From positions 1 to 64,000 of the forward strand of contig JAMPXB010000018.1 in assembly GCA_023701435.1 (NCBI GenBank): a stretch of 64,000 nucleotides of DNA. Reading direction: 5' to 3'. This DNA comes from Bacteriovoracaceae bacterium. GTDB taxonomy: Bacteria > Bdellovibrionota > Bacteriovoracia > Bacteriovoracales > Bacteriovoracaceae. The notes beneath the pieces were generated by a model, which saw only the letters and a program-made list of their open reading frames with translations, searched no databases and was not told the origin of the DNA. This document shows positions 25,948-35,244 of this stretch, in pieces. The translations under genes were made by a program, and so were the position numbers. Each line of letters opens with the position of its first letter. Positions within the stretch are counted from its first letter, which is position 1.

Positions 25948-26038
25948 AGGTTTAATTAAATAGTCATTCATATCTCTCTATTCTAAGAATCCTTCGCTTA
26001 AGGTTCTATTCCCAGAACCTCTTTGACTGGAGGATTTT

Positions 26039-26371
26039 ATGAAATTATTTTATACTGCAGCTGTTATGGCCCTGTCTGTTTCTGCTATGGCAGAAACAAT
26101 GATCTGTGAAATCAATGAAACGGGGGCGGCAACAAAAACCACGACCGTTACCCATGAGATAACCCCAGGATCACACAGGAGTACACCCTTTGAGTCCGCC
26201 TATGCCACAGGCTTCATTGCTGTAGTTCGAGACTATAAAGTGGTCAATTTGGTAAGTAAGGAAGACGGAAGAGTTTTTTCATTCTTTGGGAAAACTGATA
26301 GTGGCTCATTCTTGGGTGGGACGTATTATATGGCCGATGGAAGTTCTTATCTGACGATTGAATGTCAGTAG
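26039..26371 (+). CDS. Small secreted protein, unknown function
   Basis: The 110-residue protein has a signal peptide ending near ALSVSAMA (residue 18). The mature part has two cysteines (MICEIN and the last residues IECQ) likely to be joined, and Gly/Ser-rich beta strands. No family recognised. The start has GGAGGATTTT ahead of it. A bidirectional terminator follows directly after the stop. Confidence 0.68.
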   Translation: MKLFYTAAVMALSVSAMAETMICEINETGAATKTTTVTHEITPGSHRSTPFESAYATGFIAVVRDYKVVNLVSKEDGRVFSFFGKTDSGSFLGGTYYMADGSSYLTIECQ

Positions 26372-26380
26372 AAATAAAAA

Positions 26381-26400
26381 AGGGACACAACAGTGTCCCT
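26381..26400. terminator. Bidirectional terminator
   Basis: A perfect 8-bp stem (AGGGACAC / GTGTCCCT) with loop AACA is flanked by an A run on the left and a T run on the right. It can stop both the + strand secreted-protein gene and the minus-strand rpmG gene. Confidence 0.9.
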
Positions 26401-26431
26401 TTTTTATTAATAACTCAATTATCTTGAGAAA

Positions 26432-26608
26432 TTACTTAATTTCTTTGTGAACAGTGTGACGACGAAGATTTGGGTTATACTTCTTCATTTCAAGACGCTC
26501 TGGAGTCGTTTTCTTGTTTTTTGTAGTTGTATAACGAGAAGGAGATCCCCCTTCTTTTCTTGCTTCTGTACATTCTAAAGTCACAATAACTCGTGGTCCC
26601 TTCGCCAT
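26432..26608 (-). CDS. rpmG: 50S ribosomal protein L33
   Basis: The 58-residue protein starts [20 protein letters not shown] and continues with a TTTKNKKTT-type core and [12 protein letters not shown], as in L33. Only one cysteine is present, so it belongs to the non-zinc-binding type without the second CxxC pair. A longer frame starting at 26647 has no support. It is a single-gene unit ending at the shared hairpin. Confidence 0.93.
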   Translation of the reverse strand: MAKGPRVIVTLECTEARKEGGSPSRYTTTKNKKTTPERLEMKKYNPNLRRHTVHKEIK

Positions 26609-26760
26609 AATATCCTCGCAATGGTAAACATTTACATAAAAGTCCACAAACTATAAACTACTTACTCTAGGAATACAAGACTTTACTTGATTGAGAGTGT
26701 CGGATGCTATGCATAAATATTGAAAATTGGACTTTTTGCCGCTACCAGAAGGGAAATTTC

Positions 26761-26979
26761 ATGGCGATGATTTCCTTTGGGGCCAACCCTGACTCCATTG
26801 AGGAAGACCGTCTGGAGTATTACGTGACCGTTTTGGAAAATGAGGATCAGGAAGTCTTTCAAGAGCGCTTCGACTCTCTGACTGATGCTTGCTTATATCT
26901 CAATGAAAACTACGCGGATTGGACCTTTGAAGATCAGACAGCTACAAAATCTGGCTGCTCAACCTGTGCTGCTCACTAA
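26761..26979 (+). CDS. Small cytoplasmic protein with C-terminal CxxC, unknown
   Basis: The 72-residue protein starts at the ATG at 26761 with an AGAAGGGA box, not at the upstream ATG. It is acidic, with Glu/Asp-rich strands (DRLEYYVTVLENEDQEVF) and a final CSTCAAH that could bind zinc or form a redox pair. The last 38 bases overlap the convergent lplA gene, so the tail is encoded on both strands. The function is not known. Confidence 0.62.
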   Translation: MAMISFGANPDSIEEDRLEYYVTVLENEDQEVFQERFDSLTDACLYLNENYADWTFEDQTATKSGCSTCAAH

Positions 26980-27823
26980 AGTCCGGGAACATCTTTTCTA
27001 GCTCTTCTGGATTGAAAATATTCTTCATGGATTCTTTGGTGAATTTTTCACCAGTTGCTTCAATAATTCCCTTCCTGACCGCCAGGCCCTGAGTCTCAAA
27101 AAGTGGAGTCTCTCCCCACAGCCATTCCCAAGAGCTTAGCTGCTGAAAGCTTGCCTGTACGGCAGGCATAGACAGCAGAGATCCATCGAGTTCAAAAGGA
27201 ATAGTTTTTAAATGATGAGCAATAAGATCAATGACGTCTTTAATTTCCACCCCAGGATGTCTTTGATTAAGACTGATCACTTTGGAACGTACGGAGGCTA
27301 TCGACTTGGTCTGAGTGGGCACGATCGTGTGCTTAAGACTTTCATCTAATTTATCCAGATCACTACTCACAAGAAAAGTTCCGTGATGAAAAGAAGCAGT
27401 CTTGGTCTGCTTATAAGCGGAGCCTGAAATCTTCTTCCATTCACCGCCCTCATCCTGAAGCCACAGATCATTGCGTGGTGAAATAGTGAGTTCGATATCG
27501 GCCTTAGCGAAGGCCTCTTTTAAAAGCTCGGCATGTTTTTTTCGGTCAATCATTCCCTCTGGAACGATAAAACTAAAATTTAAATTCCCCTCGTCATGAA
27601 AAACACACCCCCCACCGCTCTGACGTCTGACCATCCAGATATTATTCTGAACGAGATAAGGAAGATTCGTTTCCAGCCACGGGTTCTGAAAGCGCCCCAA
27701 AACTACCGAAGGACGGTTCACATAAAAAAAGAGCACAGGTAAATCTGCCCCACCGCGAAGGAAATAATCCTCTAGGGCCAGGTTGATAAAAGGATTATTA
27801 AATGGTGAGGTAAAGACTTTCAT
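26942..27823 (-). CDS. lplA: Lipoate-protein ligase A
   Basis: A 293-residue protein with the biotin/lipoate ligase fold: RRQSGGGCVFHDEGNLNFSF carries the RRxxGGGxVxHD signature, and KISGSAYKQ the adenylate-binding Lys. It attaches scavenged lipoate to the E2 subunits of pyruvate and 2-oxoglutarate dehydrogenases in the cytoplasm. The C-terminal accessory domain is present. It is divergent from ogt, with only 26 bases between the starts, so the promoters must lie inside the genes. Confidence 0.88.
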   Translation of the reverse strand: MKVFTSPFNNPFINLALEDYFLRGGADLPVLFFYVNRPSVVLGRFQNPWLETNLPYLVQNNIWMVRRQSGGGCVFHDEGNLNFSFIVPEGMIDRKKHAELLKEAFAKADIELTISPRNDLWLQDEGGEWKKISGSAYKQTKTASFHHGTFLVSSDLDKLDESLKHTIVPTQTKSIASVRSKVISLNQRHPGVEIKDVIDLIAHHLKTIPFELDGSLLSMPAVQASFQQLSSWEWLWGETPLFETQGLAVRKGIIEATGEKFTKESMKNIFNPEELEKMFPDFSEQHRLSSQIL

Positions 27824-27849
27824 GTGGGGGACATGATAAACTGCCGGGC

Positions 27850-28323
27850 ATGAAAGAACAATCCATGAGCGCTGTCCTTCCTAAATTGCCCATCGTGGGC
27901 CACCTCAAACTAACCTCTTATGATGGTAAAACTCTGGCGATGGTTGAAGTTGTGAAGAATAAGTCTTCCAAAATAACTGGGCCCTTTTTTCAAAAGAGCC
28001 TTGAGGAGTTTGAACAGTTTCTGAGCGGGAAGTCCCGAGCAATCAACATTAAACTCGACTACTCTCGGTTATCGCCATTTCAAGTGAAAGTACTCAAAGT
28101 TATGAAAGAAATCCCCTATGGAGAAGTGGCCACTTATAAGGAACTTGCAGAGAAACTCGATTCTAAGGCCTATCAGGCGATTGGATCGGCCTGTGGCAAA
28201 AATCCTTTTCTGTTAATCTATCCCTGTCACCGTGTAGTCGGATCTAATGATATAGGGGGATTTGCTCACGGTATTACCATGAAAAAAGAACTTTTAAAAC
28301 TTGAAGGACGATCCGGGTTTTAG
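27850..28323 (+). CDS. ogt: Methylated-DNA-[protein]-cysteine S-methyltransferase
   Basis: The 157-residue protein has the catalytic cysteine in PCHRVVGS, the DNA-binding helix (VLKVMKEIPYGEVATYKELAE) and the Asn hinge region typical of Ogt/AdaB repair proteins. It removes O6-methyl groups from guanine in one suicide step. The start could also be the second ATG at 27865. Its stop overlaps the stop of the next, convergent gene by four bases. Confidence 0.9.
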   Translation: MKEQSMSAVLPKLPIVGHLKLTSYDGKTLAMVEVVKNKSSKITGPFFQKSLEEFEQFLSGKSRAINIKLDYSRLSPFQVKVLKVMKEIPYGEVATYKELAEKLDSKAYQAIGSACGKNPFLLIYPCHRVVGSNDIGGFAHGITMKKELLKLEGRSGF

Positions 28324-29732
28324 TGTTCTCTAAAACACGGATGCCCGAACAGGCATTTGTCATTGATGGTCTTGGCCACTGACGGCGGAACCATCTTTTC
28401 CCATCCTGGTTCATTATTCAAAATCATCTGCAGTACTTTAGATGAGTAGATATGAAGAATATCCTTGTCAAATTCGGCCACATCATCAATTTGCTTCATG
28501 CCCTTTAGGTGAGCAAACAAATGATCAAATTCTTTTGGCACTTTAAGATTGGCCATGGTTTCAATCTGCCCGGCCTCTGACTTATATGGATAGATGTAAA
28601 CCTTTACATAGTCGCGGAAGAGCTGACCCAAGGCCGCAAGGATTCCTCCCTCAACATTGGCATATTCCTCAGTAAAGATCTGTTGGAAGTTATAGATACC
28701 TAGAACCAGTCCCAGATGAGGAACGTTTAATTTAGCAAAGTAGCTGGCGAGTTTGTAGTACTGAGGATAATTAGTGATCAATACCTTCTGTCCCATAGTG
28801 CACATTAAATCCACACGGGCGAGAAAATCTTCCTTGGTCACAGCACCTGCTTCGGCCTTAAGAGTCGAAATGGTGATCTCCGAGATGGTGACAATATCCT
28901 CCGGTTTTTTACCAATATCCTTGGCAAAATTAAGAAGGCCCGTTTTGATCATATCAAAACTGACGAGTGTCGGTGGACGGTAAGAGCCGCGCACGACCAG
29001 TACATCTTTTTTATAAAGAAGATCATTGGCGAGGGCCACTTCACCATTTTCATCAAACATAATCGCCTGAGTATAGCCTTCTTTTAACAGCTGAAGGTTC
29101 ATCAAGCGGTTATCAATATCCTGGAAAGCGTGTCCCCCGAAACGAATGAAATTCACTTCAATTCTCGACGAATCAAGGTGATCCATTAATGAGCTGATAA
29201 AAGTTTCCGGATCGTGCTGCAGAAATAAAGAAGCATAGGCCAGATTAAGACCCATTATTCCCAGAGCATCTTGCTGCATAAGATTCTGAGGATCAAGCAT
29301 TCGTACGTGGATGACGACGTCACTGACAGGAGCTCCAGGAGCATTTTGAAAACGCATCCCAAGCCATCCGTGGGCCTCATTAGTCTTTTTAAAGTTAAGG
29401 GCCGCTACCGTATCTGCAAAAACGAAGAAGGCATGATCTTTTCCGCGTGTTTCGCCTAAGCGCTCTTCGAGTAATGAAAATTCTTTTTCCAACATTTTCA
29501 GCAGGCGTGATTGTGAGACATAACGCCCGTGAGGTTCTTTCCCATAAATCGAGTCTGAGAAAGTCATATCGTAAGCAGAGATTGTTTTAGCAATTGAGCC
29601 GCTTGAACCACCGGCCTGAAAGAAATGTCGTGCGACTTCCTGGCCAGCACCAATTTCAGCAAAAGTTCCATAAAACTTCTTTGCCAGATTAATTTTTAAG
29701 GCCTTTTGCCTGAGTGAGAGTGTCGTTTCCAT
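28320..29732 (-). CDS. Large conserved-looking cytoplasmic protein, unknown function
   Basis: A 470-residue soluble protein without signal or membrane segments. It begins with a Gly-rich element (GAGQEVARHFFQAGGSSG) and has many motifs that look structurally fixed (FIRFGGHAFQDID, VEGGILAALGQLF, KCLFGHPCFREH at the end with two cysteines). I recall similar proteins with varied and unreliable names in databases and will not give it a function. The ATG follows AAGGTTGGAAG. It is a single gene. Confidence 0.55.
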   Translation of the reverse strand: METTLSLRQKALKINLAKKFYGTFAEIGAGQEVARHFFQAGGSSGSIAKTISAYDMTFSDSIYGKEPHGRYVSQSRLLKMLEKEFSLLEERLGETRGKDHAFFVFADTVAALNFKKTNEAHGWLGMRFQNAPGAPVSDVVIHVRMLDPQNLMQQDALGIMGLNLAYASLFLQHDPETFISSLMDHLDSSRIEVNFIRFGGHAFQDIDNRLMNLQLLKEGYTQAIMFDENGEVALANDLLYKKDVLVVRGSYRPPTLVSFDMIKTGLLNFAKDIGKKPEDIVTISEITISTLKAEAGAVTKEDFLARVDLMCTMGQKVLITNYPQYYKLASYFAKLNVPHLGLVLGIYNFQQIFTEEYANVEGGILAALGQLFRDYVKVYIYPYKSEAGQIETMANLKVPKEFDHLFAHLKGMKQIDDVAEFDKDILHIYSSKVLQMILNNEPGWEKMVPPSVAKTINDKCLFGHPCFREH

Positions 29733-29900
29733 GATGGACTTCCAACCTTTAAGAACCTGAATTTGTTGAATTCCTTAAGAGTGTACCATTAAAGATAAGG
29801 CTTTCTAAGCGAAAAAACTCCCAAAGAAGGCTGACTTAACGCATAATATTAATAAAAATAATGTCGATAAAGCACAAAAGCTTTTTTTGGGAGGCCCAAA

Positions 29901-30014
29901 ATGGAATTAGTATTTTTATCCGCCCTTTTAACTTTAGTAACTTTAACTGTTTTGGCGGTGACATCTCAACAACCCGCCCCTAAAGCTATTCCAGTTAAAA
30001 TCAAAAAAGATTAG
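29901..30014 (+). CDS. 37-residue membrane peptide
   Basis: An ATG at 29901 with a GGGAGG box five bases upstream opens a 37-codon frame: a hydrophobic helix of about 20 residues (LVFLSALLTLVTLTVLAV) and a basic tail (KAIPVKIKKD). This is the form of small single-helix membrane proteins. The TAG stop overlaps the stop of the opposite gene by four bases (TTAG at 30011-30014), a pattern seen at other real convergent pairs in this window, which supports the call. Confidence 0.55.
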   Translation: MELVFLSALLTLVTLTVLAVTSQQPAPKAIPVKIKKD

Positions 30015-30838
30015 GGGACCGGAGTGAAACGTCGTCCTCGATAGCTGCTCCAGGGTAAGTTAAATAACGAAACGAAGGCACCACCAGCAGCGGTAAAGAA
30101 GGCGTCACGAAATTCAGGAGACCCTCGTCCTGTTCGATCATAAATTTCCTTCCCTCCACCCGCCATAAGACTAACTAATAGTCCTGCCATCGATGAAATG
30201 AGTGCCACTTTACGCTCATTAAATTGACCTCCGCGTTTTCTTGCTATAAACCGCATAATCCCCCGTGTTCCAAGTATGGTCACACCCGAAATCAAAGACC
30301 CAGCGATGAAGTGTCTTTGCCAGTCTACACGATTTGGTGCCACCACCTTGCTCGCCCTGATGGCCAGAGCAATCGGAATACCCACTCGAGCAAAAGTACC
30401 CAAAACTCGCAGCCCCGGTGTTGCCTCATCTTTGGTACTAACATTCTCTCTGTCGTAATTGGCCAGAAGCTTCAAATAAGCTTGGGGTGTGAGAATTTTT
30501 TCTACAAATCTGATTTCCTGATAGCTCTCGATAGTTTTATTTCCTTCTTTATCAGCATGAACTAGTGACTCAGAAACAAGAATTTCGGAATCACGAGTCC
30601 TACAGCTAAAAGAAATCGCTTTGTAAGCTGATCCAATCTCAGTTCCCGAAGTAATGGTTACTTGATCCTTGCAACGTAAAAGGCCGTCCTGAATTTCCAT
30701 GTAGGCGAGATGGTTAAAACTCTTTTTCTCTAATTCCTGCTGAATAGTAGCTTCCAGCTCATCAAGATCAACATTGGCCTGGGCCATGATGGAAGTGATT
30801 AAAAGAACAAACACAAGACAACAAAGGTAACGGTTCAT
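30011..30838 (-). CDS. Secreted protein with DUF2279/VanZ-like C-terminal membrane domain
   Basis: The 275-residue protein starts at the ATG at 30838 with AAGGAGC ahead; a longer frame from 30871 is not needed. After a signal peptide there is a 110-residue domain with two cysteines (LRCKD and SFSCRTR). From about residue 155 it has three weak hydrophobic segments and the pattern WQRHFIAGSL, GGGKEIYDRTGRGSPEFRD, typical of the RH...GKExxD family (DUF2279-like). Function is unknown, and an envelope location is likely. Confidence 0.6.
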   Translation of the reverse strand: MNRYLCCLVFVLLITSIMAQANVDLDELEATIQQELEKKSFNHLAYMEIQDGLLRCKDQVTITSGTEIGSAYKAISFSCRTRDSEILVSESLVHADKEGNKTIESYQEIRFVEKILTPQAYLKLLANYDRENVSTKDEATPGLRVLGTFARVGIPIALAIRASKVVAPNRVDWQRHFIAGSLISGVTILGTRGIMRFIARKRGGQFNERKVALISSMAGLLVSLMAGGGKEIYDRTGRGSPEFRDAFFTAAGGAFVSLFNLPWSSYRGRRFTPVP

Positions 30839-30947
30839 AGTACGCTCCTTAAAGAAGCGCACTATGAACAAAAAAGATTAATTTAGATAGCCGGTGACAA
30901 TGAAATTTCGGAAGAATCAATCTTAGCTAAGGAATAGCTAAAGCTCA

Positions 30948-33557
30948 TTATTTTCCTAAATACTTCGAAACCACTTCAAACGTATCACGTGAAGGTCCAG
31001 CTTCCATAATAACATTAAGGGCTTCACGCATTGAATGCTGGCGCGACTCATCCACCTTGTTAATCAAGGCAAAAGAGCCGGCAGTACGGGAAGCCACCTG
31101 TGGATTAAATCCATCGATCATCTTAATTCGTTCTGCCAGGAATTTATAACCGTTACCGGATACATCATGAAAAGCGTGTAGATTATTCTTTGCAAACTGC
31201 AAGTACAGGGCACGTAAATAATTCGGTACTTGTTTTAAGAATAATGGGTCTCTTTCCAACTTCTCCATTCTTTCAATGGCCGTATTTTTTGGTGAAAAAG
31301 AAGCAAGTGAACCGAACCACTTAAGCATAACCAGAGAATCGTCTTTCCACTTCTGATAGAATTTTTGAACCGAATCGTGCTCAATATCTACCCCGCTCAA
31401 AATAAACTGCTGAAGACCGTGAATTTCTTCGGTCATATTTGAAGCATTAAAATAATGAGTTTCAAGGGCCTTCATTCCTTCTGAAGTCTTTGAGGCCACG
31501 AGGTAAGTCAAACACTGGTTCCGAAGGGACCTTTCACCAAAAGCTTTTGGTGTTAGCTCAAACCTACCACCTTGATCAAGGCGCTTGTGTTCAGCTAAGA
31601 ACCAATCCTGGAAAACAACACCTAAATGGGAGCGCAGGTGCTGATGAACTACGTGGATAGCATCAAAATCAGGAGCGTCGAGTTCCTGGGACAGACCATT
31701 CTCAGTTGGTAAGTCTAAAAGATAAGACTTAAATGAGAGATCGATAGTGTTATCATTTAAAAGACTCTTAAAAGCTGTCGTAAAGTCAGCATCAAGCTCT
31801 GCCGACAGCACCCCAGTGGCCTTATAGTTATTGAACAATTTTTTAAAGACGTGATTATAGATTTTCTGAGTGGCCTCGTAACGGCAGTAAGGATCACTCT
31901 CGATACTCATGAGAGTGATCAAATCAGAAACCTCATATGGATAGTCCACATGTACAGGTGCAGAGAATCCACGGTTTAAAGAAGGAATAACATCCCCATC
32001 AATTTTAAAACGGAAGGTTTCTTTGAGTTGGCGAATTTCCAGATGGTGCTCTTGCTGGTCCTTAGTCTTCTTATTGATAAGTCCCACGACAAAAGGCATA
32101 TGCAGAATATTTCCTTCAGGAACGCTGACCGAAGGAACAGGATATTTTTGTTCCACTTCCAGGACAAATTCATTCCCTTCAGTTTTCGATCTGACAATTA
32201 ATGTCGGTGTTCCAGGACGAGAGTACCAGTTCTTAAACTGAGACAGATCCTTGCCACTGGCAACTTCCATCGCATTAACAAAGTCTTCAGTGGTAACGGC
32301 CTGTCCGTCATGAAGTTCAAAATATTTATCCATACCTTTGCGGAAATTTTCTTTCCCTATCAAGGTGTGGATCATTCTGATGACTTCAGAACCTTTTTCA
32401 TAAACGGTTCTGGTATAGAAGTTGTTAATTTCGATATAGCTCGAAGGCCTGATCGGATGGCTCATCGGTCCTGCATCTTCAGCAAACTGGGCGTCTTTTA
32501 AGAGACGAACATCTTCCAGACGTTTTACGGCACGAGAGAGCATATCAGATGAGAATTCCTGATCACGGAAAACAGTCAGACCTTCTTTAAGAGTCAGTTG
32601 GAACCAGTCACGACAGGTAACACGATTTCCGGTCCAATTATGGAAGTACTCATGACCGATGACTCCCTGAATGTTTTGGAAATCATGGTCGGTAGCATTT
32701 TTTTCATTAGCAAGGGTATAAGTGGAATTGAAGATGTTAAGACCCTTATTTTCCATTGCCCCCATATTGAAAGAATCAACAGCTACAATCATGTAAATAT
32801 CAAGATCGTACTCAAGACCGAAAGTCTCTTCATCCCATTTCATACTATGTTTCAGGGATTCCATCGCATGGCGGGTTTTGTCAAGGTTGCCTTTATCGAC
32901 ATAAATTTCCAGTGCAATTTCTCTTCCAGTCATGGAAGTAAAACTGTCACGGGCCACATCAAAGTCCCCTGCCACCATCGCAAATAAGTAACTGGGCTTT
33001 TTAAACGGATCTTGCCACTCCACCCAGTGCCTTCCACCCGCAAGTTTCCCTTCCCCGATTTTATTTCCGTTGGAAAGAAGAAAGGGGTACTGCTTTTCAT
33101 CAGCAATCATTTTAGTTTTATACTTGGCCATGACATCAGGACGATCAATGGAATAAGTAATTTTTCTAAATCCTTCCGGCTCACACTGAGTACAAAGTTG
33201 CGGACCTGATTGATAAAAGCCTTCCAGCGCCTTGTTGGCGGCAGGATCAATTTTCACTTCAATATCAAGAGTAAATACATCATGTTCAATTTTTAAGAGC
33301 ACCAGTTTATCAGCAGAGACTTGGTACTTATCAGTGGGAAACTTCTCACCATTAAACTTTAAGCTGAGAAGTTCCATGCCTTCCCCATTTAATTCCAGGT
33401 CAAGCTTTTGTCCTCTTAATTCTGGACGTTTCTCTATCTTCAAAGTCGAGCTGATAAGAGTATGGTCTTGCTTTATATCGACAGTCAGATCGATGGATTC
33501 TACCGAATAGGGAGAAGGTTTATAATCTTTTAAAAAAATGGTCTTAGGCTGTTGCAT
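30948..33557 (-). CDS. pepN: Aminopeptidase N (M1 family)
   Basis: With the start at 33557, which has a GGAGGAG box, the protein has 869 residues, as in E. coli PepN; the longer frame from 33602 is not right. The M1 signatures GAMEN (near 267) and HEYFHNWTGNR (zinc His, His, Glu, near 299) are intact. Domains run in the usual order: beta domain, thermolysin-like domain, beta module and the helical C-terminal domain. It removes N-terminal residues from peptides in the cytoplasm or periplasm. The start lies 14 bases inside the upstream DUF2797 gene, so the pair is coupled. Confidence 0.95.
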   Translation of the reverse strand: MQQPKTIFLKDYKPSPYSVESIDLTVDIKQDHTLISSTLKIEKRPELRGQKLDLELNGEGMELLSLKFNGEKFPTDKYQVSADKLVLLKIEHDVFTLDIEVKIDPAANKALEGFYQSGPQLCTQCEPEGFRKITYSIDRPDVMAKYKTKMIADEKQYPFLLSNGNKIGEGKLAGGRHWVEWQDPFKKPSYLFAMVAGDFDVARDSFTSMTGREIALEIYVDKGNLDKTRHAMESLKHSMKWDEETFGLEYDLDIYMIVAVDSFNMGAMENKGLNIFNSTYTLANEKNATDHDFQNIQGVIGHEYFHNWTGNRVTCRDWFQLTLKEGLTVFRDQEFSSDMLSRAVKRLEDVRLLKDAQFAEDAGPMSHPIRPSSYIEINNFYTRTVYEKGSEVIRMIHTLIGKENFRKGMDKYFELHDGQAVTTEDFVNAMEVASGKDLSQFKNWYSRPGTPTLIVRSKTEGNEFVLEVEQKYPVPSVSVPEGNILHMPFVVGLINKKTKDQQEHHLEIRQLKETFRFKIDGDVIPSLNRGFSAPVHVDYPYEVSDLITLMSIESDPYCRYEATQKIYNHVFKKLFNNYKATGVLSAELDADFTTAFKSLLNDNTIDLSFKSYLLDLPTENGLSQELDAPDFDAIHVVHQHLRSHLGVVFQDWFLAEHKRLDQGGRFELTPKAFGERSLRNQCLTYLVASKTSEGMKALETHYFNASNMTEEIHGLQQFILSGVDIEHDSVQKFYQKWKDDSLVMLKWFGSLASFSPKNTAIERMEKLERDPLFLKQVPNYLRALYLQFAKNNLHAFHDVSGNGYKFLAERIKMIDGFNPQVASRTAGSFALINKVDESRQHSMREALNVIMEAGPSRDTFEVVSKYLGK

Positions 33558-34356
33558 CGATCTCCTCCAAAGTGACCTCATAACCGGTATGAGCTCTGAC
33601 ATTCAAAACTCCTGTATCAAAAATAAGGTACTGACCTTTTATTCCAATCAGGCGCCCGGTGATTTCTGAGATTTTATCCAGATTAAAGCTTTTCACTTTT
33701 TCCGGATAACTCTCAATGGGATAATTAAATTTAACAACTGGTTCATCCAGTAGAGTGTATTCAAAATTTTTCAGTTCCAAGGCCAGCTCACCCATGAGTT
33801 TGTCTCTCCATTCTTTGAGATCAATGGACTCGGGCTCACCTTTTAACATTTTTCTCCAATCCGTTTTATCAGAGATGTGCTTTTTAAACAGCACTTCAAT
33901 CTGGCCCGATGTGAATCTATTTTTCACTTCCATTATGGGCAACGCTTCACTGGCACCTTGATCCATCCAACGGGTGGGGACCTGAGTCTTCCGGGTGATG
34001 CCAACTTTTAAGCCTGATGAATTGGCCAGATAAATGATGTGAGGTTTCAGGCAATGCTCTTCGCCCCATGCTGGTTCCCGACATGTTCCTTTTTCATAGT
34101 GACATGTTTCAGGTTTAAGAATGCACAGATCACAAGAGGCCAGTTTTATGGTGCAGGGAAAGCAGTGTCCTTGGGCGTAAGATTTTTTTGTTTTAGTACC
34201 GCAATTACTACAAAAAATTTGTCCGCTATAAGTGAGCTTGAGATCTTTACCGACAAGGGGTGTCAGGTCAAAATGCACCTCGCGGAGTACCAATCCATAA
34301 CTTACGGATTCTTGAAGCGAAGTTTTCATTTTTGATAAGGGGCCAGTGATTTTCAT
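33544..34356 (-). CDS. DUF2797 family protein
   Basis: A 270-residue cytoplasmic protein with several cysteine pairs: FCSNCGTKTKK, CFPCTIKLASCDLC and ETCHYEKGTC, which look like zinc-binding knuckles, and the family motif HIIYLANSSGLKVGIT, followed by RWMDQGA. DUF2797 proteins have no assigned function. The chosen start (34356) is the second ATG of the frame, since the extra 18 residues upstream lack a box and do not fit the family start. It overlaps the pepN start by 14 bases. Confidence 0.8.
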   Translation of the reverse strand: MKITGPLSKMKTSLQESVSYGLVLREVHFDLTPLVGKDLKLTYSGQIFCSNCGTKTKKSYAQGHCFPCTIKLASCDLCILKPETCHYEKGTCREPAWGEEHCLKPHIIYLANSSGLKVGITRKTQVPTRWMDQGASEALPIMEVKNRFTSGQIEVLFKKHISDKTDWRKMLKGEPESIDLKEWRDKLMGELALELKNFEYTLLDEPVVKFNYPIESYPEKVKSFNLDKISEITGRLIGIKGQYLIFDTGVLNVRAHTGYEVTLEEIDATA

Positions 34357-34485
34357 GAGCGGAATTATCTTACAAATTGATGCATCTGTCTTAGAAAAAT
34401 GTTCCGTCATTGCATTCAGAGTAAATTACCCAAATAATATTGCTCAGAGATAACTCGCAGTCTCCAAATAAAAAAGGACGGTATT

Positions 34486-35142
34486 ATGAAAAGGTGGATG
34501 CTCACCATTAAAACAATGATCCTCTCACTTGCTCTTGTTTTTGCTGCCAGCTGCGGCCAACAAGAAGGTGTTCCTTCCATTAATGGAGTGGAAGGCCCGA
34601 TGATCAATGTTGTTAATGGACAAATTTTAGTTACATTTAAGTTTTTAAATCTCACCGGAGATTTTGGTCTTGGCGGACCGGTTCCTGAAACTCAGAACTC
34701 AACTTTCGCTTTCACTCCAAACGTCCAGGACGGAGGCATGCTCTTTGTTCTTTCTCTGGACCCTAAGGATCTTGAGTCCATTGATATCGGTGTCGGTGAT
34801 GGCAACTATCTCCCTGACGGAAGACCTCTTCCAGGTATTCCGGGTGGAAAACTCGAGAACTCTCTTCGTATCGATACACAGTTAAACGACATCTCTTTCT
34901 ACTATCATGAAAAGCTTTTCGGTATCTGGATTCCAGTGGGCTTTGAAACTGCCGGTATTTCTGGTTACTGGAACATTAACCAGAGCGGAAAAAACATTGG
35001 TTTCTTTGGCCTAGTTGGAAATGATGAGGACCGTGGATATAAGGCCGGAGGAATTCTTCTTCTGAAGCGTGAGCACTTAAAGAACAAACAGCTTAAGAAT
35101 TTGATTAAGCTTTCTAAAAAATACCCTAACCAAGTTTTCTAA
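34486..35142 (+). CDS. Lipoprotein of unknown function
   Basis: A 218-residue lipoprotein: signal peptide with lipobox AASC (Cys 24), then a beta-rich domain with Gly-Asp-rich loops (GVGDGNYLPDGRPLPGIPGG). The final 30 residues are basic. There is no other cysteine, so lipid attachment is the main anchor. No family is recognised. A hairpin follows. Confidence 0.68.
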   Translation: MKRWMLTIKTMILSLALVFAASCGQQEGVPSINGVEGPMINVVNGQILVTFKFLNLTGDFGLGGPVPETQNSTFAFTPNVQDGGMLFVLSLDPKDLESIDIGVGDGNYLPDGRPLPGIPGGKLENSLRIDTQLNDISFYYHEKLFGIWIPVGFETAGISGYWNINQSGKNIGFFGLVGNDEDRGYKAGGILLLKREHLKNKQLKNLIKLSKKYPNQVF

Positions 35143-35151
35143 TTCTAATCA

Positions 35152-35178
35152 CTTAGGGCTCCTTAAGGGGCCCTAAAG
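35152..35178 (+). terminator. Probable terminator
   Basis: CTTAGGGCTCC and GGGGCCCTAAAG pair around TTAA with one bulge, directly after the lipoprotein gene. The following bases (TTGTAAAATTTTCT) are only moderately T-rich, so efficiency is uncertain. Confidence 0.5.
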
Positions 35179-35244
35179 TTGTAAAATTTTCTCAAATGAT
35201 TCTTTTTTCAACTCCCTGACGACTCCCCCCCTTATAACTACAAC

